This document shows, piece after piece, positions 60,336-64,000 of a DNA stretch of 64,000 nt. Below the pieces are notes generated by a model. It did no database searches, was not told the origin of the DNA, and was given only the letters and a program-made list of their open reading frames with translations. The stretch comes from Pratylenchus scribneri. Lineage: Eukaryota > Nematoda > Chromadorea > Rhabditida > Pratylenchidae. The position numbers were made by a program, and so were the translations under genes. Where the stretch lies: positions 4,581,501-4,645,500 of the forward strand of contig JAQSEB010000010.1 in the NCBI GenBank assembly GCA_030063045.1, read 5' to 3'. Positions within the stretch are counted from its first letter, which is position 1; every line of letters begins with the position of its first letter.

Positions 60336-63300
60336 TTTTTGAAGAAATAAAAATCAATTCGTAAAAATAATATTAATGAAGATGCGGTGATTGATTTGGT
60401 ATTTGGAATGGAGATGGCATGATTTTCCATCTAACCATTTTATTCTACTCGCTAGAAGGAGATTTTTAATATAGGTCATTGAGCAAATTGATAGGGCAGC
60501 TGCAGCAGCAGGGGCAGCAGAAATGATAAAAAAAATATTGAAGAGGAAATATAATAGTTGATATATAAAGGAAATTGTTTTTTTTTTATAAAAGTGGGTA
60601 AAAATAAAAATGCGGTTTTATAGTTTTATCCTTAACTTTTTTTTGTGTGTTTACTGATTATTTTAATTTTTTTAGATTGGGTGAACGGTGAAGGACTATT
60701 AAAAAAATTTAAAACTTATTCATGAGAGTAATATGCAAATTTGTGTTTTCGTTTTTCCTTATACCTTTTTATATAACTGTACTGCAGCTGGATGAAGAGA
60801 AACCAAAGTGACCATTTTAGCACATTGGTATGTTGATCGCCTTGGGAGGGGGAATGGTAGGAGGGTTCCCGGGTTCGAATCCCAGTGGCAGATAATGATT
60901 TTTATTTTTTTTTTCTTTTTGTTTTTATGTTTTTCTTCTTTTATTATCTAATTGCTAAATGAGGGATGACGAATGACGATTGAAGAATGTAGTAATTTAA
61001 TTAATTATTAATTTTAAATAATATGTATGTTTAAATTAAATAATTTTTACAGTTATATATATATATTAGGAATTGTACAAATTCTAGGTGTAGTTTTTTA
61101 TACAATTTTATCTATAATTTTAATTTAACCATAAGCGTAATGCATAAGTCGAATTTTAATAGACGGGGATTTATTATTAGCATGGCATCATCATTTCAAT
61201 TTTCAGAAACCTCCCATGCTCCCATCCCAAAATTCCCTATTCCCCCCCCCCCCCCCCCACACTAATCCTTTTATTTTCCGCTTGCTTTGCATCGGCACAA
61301 TTTTTGTCATCCATTTAAGCCTCGGTCTGCTGAACAAATGTGTGGCTCTTCTTTTTAAAATGGATGGAAAAATTCAAATTTTAGCAAACAATGAGGAAGA
61401 GGCAACGAACGACCCTTTTTGGTTCAAAAATTCCACCTGAGGCTGATAATAGTGAGAGGAAGGGGTCAAGGCAAATGCAGCAATCCATCTCCCCCACTTT
61501 TCCAATTTCGGAAACTTTTTCATTTTCTTGAGGTCCGTCTCATTTTGCTCCAGGCAATTTTCAGCCCCTTTTCGCATCCGGCTTCAATTCATGTATAAAT
61601 TCGGCCTTTTGTCCACAATTCACTCCTTTTGGTGTTCCTAGGCATCGGCCAAATTCCAATTTATTTTCCTCTCCCTCTTATTCTTCCTTCCCATAATGGT
61701 TTGTCCGAAAATTTGATAAAACTTCCTCGTTGCTATCCGCATCTTCCGTTCATTGAATTCTACTTGTTTAGGGCAAAATTGGTCAATATGGGACTGTAAA
61801 AATGTGTTTGGATGAGAAAATTTAACCGAATGTTGAATTGGGTTGGCCAACTCAGCCATCAGAGAGAATAGAAATTGAATTCCCACGGCTGGCAAAAGTG
61901 TTTATCGCCTCATTCCATTTCCCAATAATAATCCCAATTCCTCTTTGCCTCTTTCCTTTCCCTACAATTTTATTGAAGCCATATTCCATCTGGCGCGGTT
62001 TGGCTCAAAAATTCCAATTCGAATCGAAAATTTTTAGCACAAACTTCTTTATTTCTTTCTGAAAAGGGCAAAGGCACAAAATAGCCCATTCCATTCACCC
62101 ATCATTCATCCCATCCATCCTTTCTTCTATTGTGGCCAAATGGGCCATTGGCCACAAAAACAAATGCTAATCTTCCATCATTTGACGAACGGACCAGTCG
62201 ACCTCATTTGCCACTCACTCCCATCTTTTTCAGGACGTCTTTTGGTCGGCCAAGTCGGCAGTTAAATTCCCTGGGGACCGATTAGGAAGAAAAATGGAAA
62301 GAATGCTCGAAAAATGCTCAATTCCAGTTGAGTGCGCCTCTTTCGATGTTTCTTCTTACAAGTTTGGTCCAGTAAAACTTTGTTTATGCAGATTCCACCA
62401 TTTTTTATATCCATGAAAGCCTAAAAACTTCGACATAACAAAACAGTAAATAAGCAATTTTGAGGCATTTTCTCCCATCAAAGAATATTTTTATTTGAAG
62501 AGGCAATCTTCCTTCCGATTTTCTGGCCAAACTGGCTTCATTTGGCCACCACCCCCCCCCCCCCCCCCTCCACAACACTATGGCAATTCAGCACGGGATG
62601 GATTAGGAGGAAAGGGGAATTGCTTGCACTCCTTTCCTCTTCCCCTTTCCACCGAAATATTCCACCTCTTCTCCGTTGATTGTCTTCCAAAAAATTCACT
62701 GGTCCAACGGCTTCCGGATGGGAAATTCAATTTGGCCAATTTCAACTAATTTCATTGACCGAATTCATCATCAATTTTTGAGTTGGATATGAAAATGGGG
62801 GAGAAGGACAATGAATTGACAATTGACCTTGTCCTAGAGCTAGGATGAAGCATTATTTTGAACAATGCTCGAGGGCATTTATGCGCATCACTATTGGAGG
62901 GAAATTAATTCACAACGCACATCCCACTTTCCAATTGACCAATTCTTTTCTGTCCCTTTGGCCCATTCCCGCATCCATCCAATGCATTTGTCACCTCCAA
63001 CTTCAATCTTATCCAGCTTCCTTTCTGGCCCTAGCAGTCCCATCCCATTTTCGACCCGCTCCCCCCCCCCCCCCCCTCTCCAAAACCAATGTATAATTAA
63101 TGTGGCCACGACACCCGCGTCGGCTTTCACCCATCCTCCACCAACCAACCCATTTTCCACCCATTTTCCCAGTCTCCCATGGAGTCAAAAAGATTCTCGT
63201 GCCGTTTATGCCCCTGGAATTTGCCAATTGCTCACTCATTTCTATGGCTATGGACCCCTTTTTGTTATGGAAAAAGGGAGAACGCCGCCATCGACGTTCC

Positions 63301-63495
63301 TTTCAAAAAACCATTCGGCAATCAATCCATTCCCAGGAGCTTCCACCCACTTTCTTTATTTTTTTTCCATCCTTTAATCCCACGATTCATTGCTCCTCTT
63401 CAATCCCCTTTAAGGCTGCCAATGCCGATCTTCAATTTGCCACCGTCCAATTAGCCCATTATCATCCCATCCACCAATTCCATCCTTCTAGCCAA
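60336..63495. other. Gene-poor 3.1 kb region with long C tracts
   Basis: No phase-consistent gene could be assembled on either strand. It contains uninterrupted C runs at 61242-61258 (17), 62552-62568 (17) and 63061-63076 (16), a tRNA-like site near 60.85 kb, TA repeats at 61055-61066 and much CCATTTTCC-type pyrimidine-rich DNA. Frames at 61216-61440, 62865-63377 and 63100-63561 pass through C tracts or lack any family signature. Some of this may be introns or 5' UTR of the gene at the right edge. Confidence 0.5.
60810..60905 (+). other. tRNA-like sequence with Pol III boxes, probably degenerate
   Basis: A perfect B-box/T-loop (GGTTCGAATCC at about 60872) follows an A-box-like TAGCACATTGG by about 50 nt, and a T-run terminator comes just after at 60899-60912. 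I could not pair the 5' and 3' acceptor strands or find a clean anticodon stem, so it is more likely a tRNA pseudogene or a tRNA-derived SINE remnant than a working tRNA. Confidence 0.3.
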
Positions 63496-63861
63496 ATGTC
63501 ATTTTTCAAAGAAGTTCGAGACCGTCAACTCACTTCAGCCGATTTGGTCCCAGCATTGTAGGAATTAATATTCTCCTCAATCTTATACTCAAATATTTTC
63601 CTAATCCAGACCTGATTATTTGCCAAATTCCATCATTTACACAATATTTTATTTGGCCGCATTGCCACCCAATTTATGTAAGTTTGGCCAATCAATTCCA
63701 TCCATCCATCCATCCATTAATTCATTCCTCATTTATGCAAATTTTTAGGCCTCCTTTACATGGGAATGAGAGCCGGATTAATTACCTCCAGGGTAAAATT
63801 CCCCACGCTTGGTCTGTGTTTTCATCAAATTGAGGGAAACTTTTCATTTCCTCAGGAATGA
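63496..63861 (+). CDS. Weakly supported small membrane protein at window edge
   Basis: Four exons (63496-63557, 63610-63677, 63749-63792, 63856-63861) with good splice sites give 59 residues: MSFFKEVRDRQLTSADLVPA, then hydrophobic NSIIYTIFYLAALPPNLC and LLYMGMRAGLI, then a stop. Odd: the next stretch (63859-63937) in another frame reads as another hydrophobic segment (MTLANLFGLVGFLFLNFVYL), so the true gene may use a different junction and run on beyond the window or start farther upstream. Family not recognised. Confidence 0.35.
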
Positions 63862-64000
63862 CGTTGGCCAATTTGTTTGGCTTGGTTGGCTTTCTCTTCT
63901 TAAACTTTGTCTATCTGTGGGCCGTTTTGACTGAGGCAAGTGTTCAGAAAGGAGAATTTAGGGCTAATTAAATTGTAGAAAATAAAAATAAATGAAATGA

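Noticed and set aside
61216..61440. 74-codon frame with a hydrophobic stretch
   Set aside because: Begins in a C17 tract; no splice continuation or homology.
62865..63377. 170-codon frame near the right edge
   Set aside because: Runs through a C16 tract giving polyproline, no family signature, competing equal-length frames on both strands.
63100..63561. 153-codon frame leading into the edge gene
   Set aside because: Only its last 20 codons (from the ATG at 63496) join cleanly to further exons; the upstream part is low-complexity and unsupported.

Overview
This is nuclear DNA of a nematode. The evidence is intron-dense genes with AT-rich introns mostly 40-50 nt long and GT..TTTCAG/TTTAG ends, nematode-typical families (MIG-18-like secreted protein, a CBD-1-like eggshell chitin-binding protein, a divergent ligand-gated ion channel), and short same-strand intergenic gaps of the kind seen in nematode operons. 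A tylenchomorph (plant-parasitic type) species is possible, but that is inference. I resolved splicing by hand; nearly every gene below gives a phase-consistent, stop-free coding sequence.

Layout. 0-3.2 kb: MIG-18-like protein and succinate dehydrogenase iron-sulfur subunit, both on minus. 3.6-8.9 kb: four plus-strand genes with gaps of about 250-290 nt: CTR copper transporter, CARM1/PRMT4, gamma-glutamylcyclotransferase, RAB39. 9-15 kb: divergent endosomal WDFY2 and endocytic FCHO. 15.5-20.7 kb: SPATA20/YyaL-type protein, one intron of which holds a 2.3 kb minisatellite. 21.3-22.8 kb: Cys-loop-family channel. 22.9-34.3 kb: WDR59 (GATOR2) with a second array of the same minisatellite in an intron, then carnosine N-methyltransferase, ARV1 and methylmalonate-semialdehyde dehydrogenase. 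34.8-44 kb: ONECUT transcription factor and a 13-domain chitin-binding protein. 45-51 kb: FEN1, MED19, a fold-back transposable element and two small single-pass membrane proteins. 51.9-60.3 kb: a second fold-back element, an unknown 189-aa protein, BRAP, the bc1 hinge protein, a small secreted protein, mS38 and acetoacetyl-CoA thiolase. 60.3-64 kb: mostly gene-poor, with long C tracts, a tRNA-like site and a weak gene at the edge.

The most unusual structure is the pair of intronic minisatellite arrays (about 80 and 43 copies of a 28/29-bp unit). They lie in opposite genomic orientation but in the same orientation relative to their host genes. They share an identical ordered run of variant units. 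At WDR59 the array is bracketed by a 49-bp duplication that copied the 5' splice site, and the ancestral 47-nt intron is still visible. Most other genes are conserved housekeeping functions (respiration, amino-acid and ketone metabolism, endocytic traffic, transcription, DNA repair) with no common pathway.
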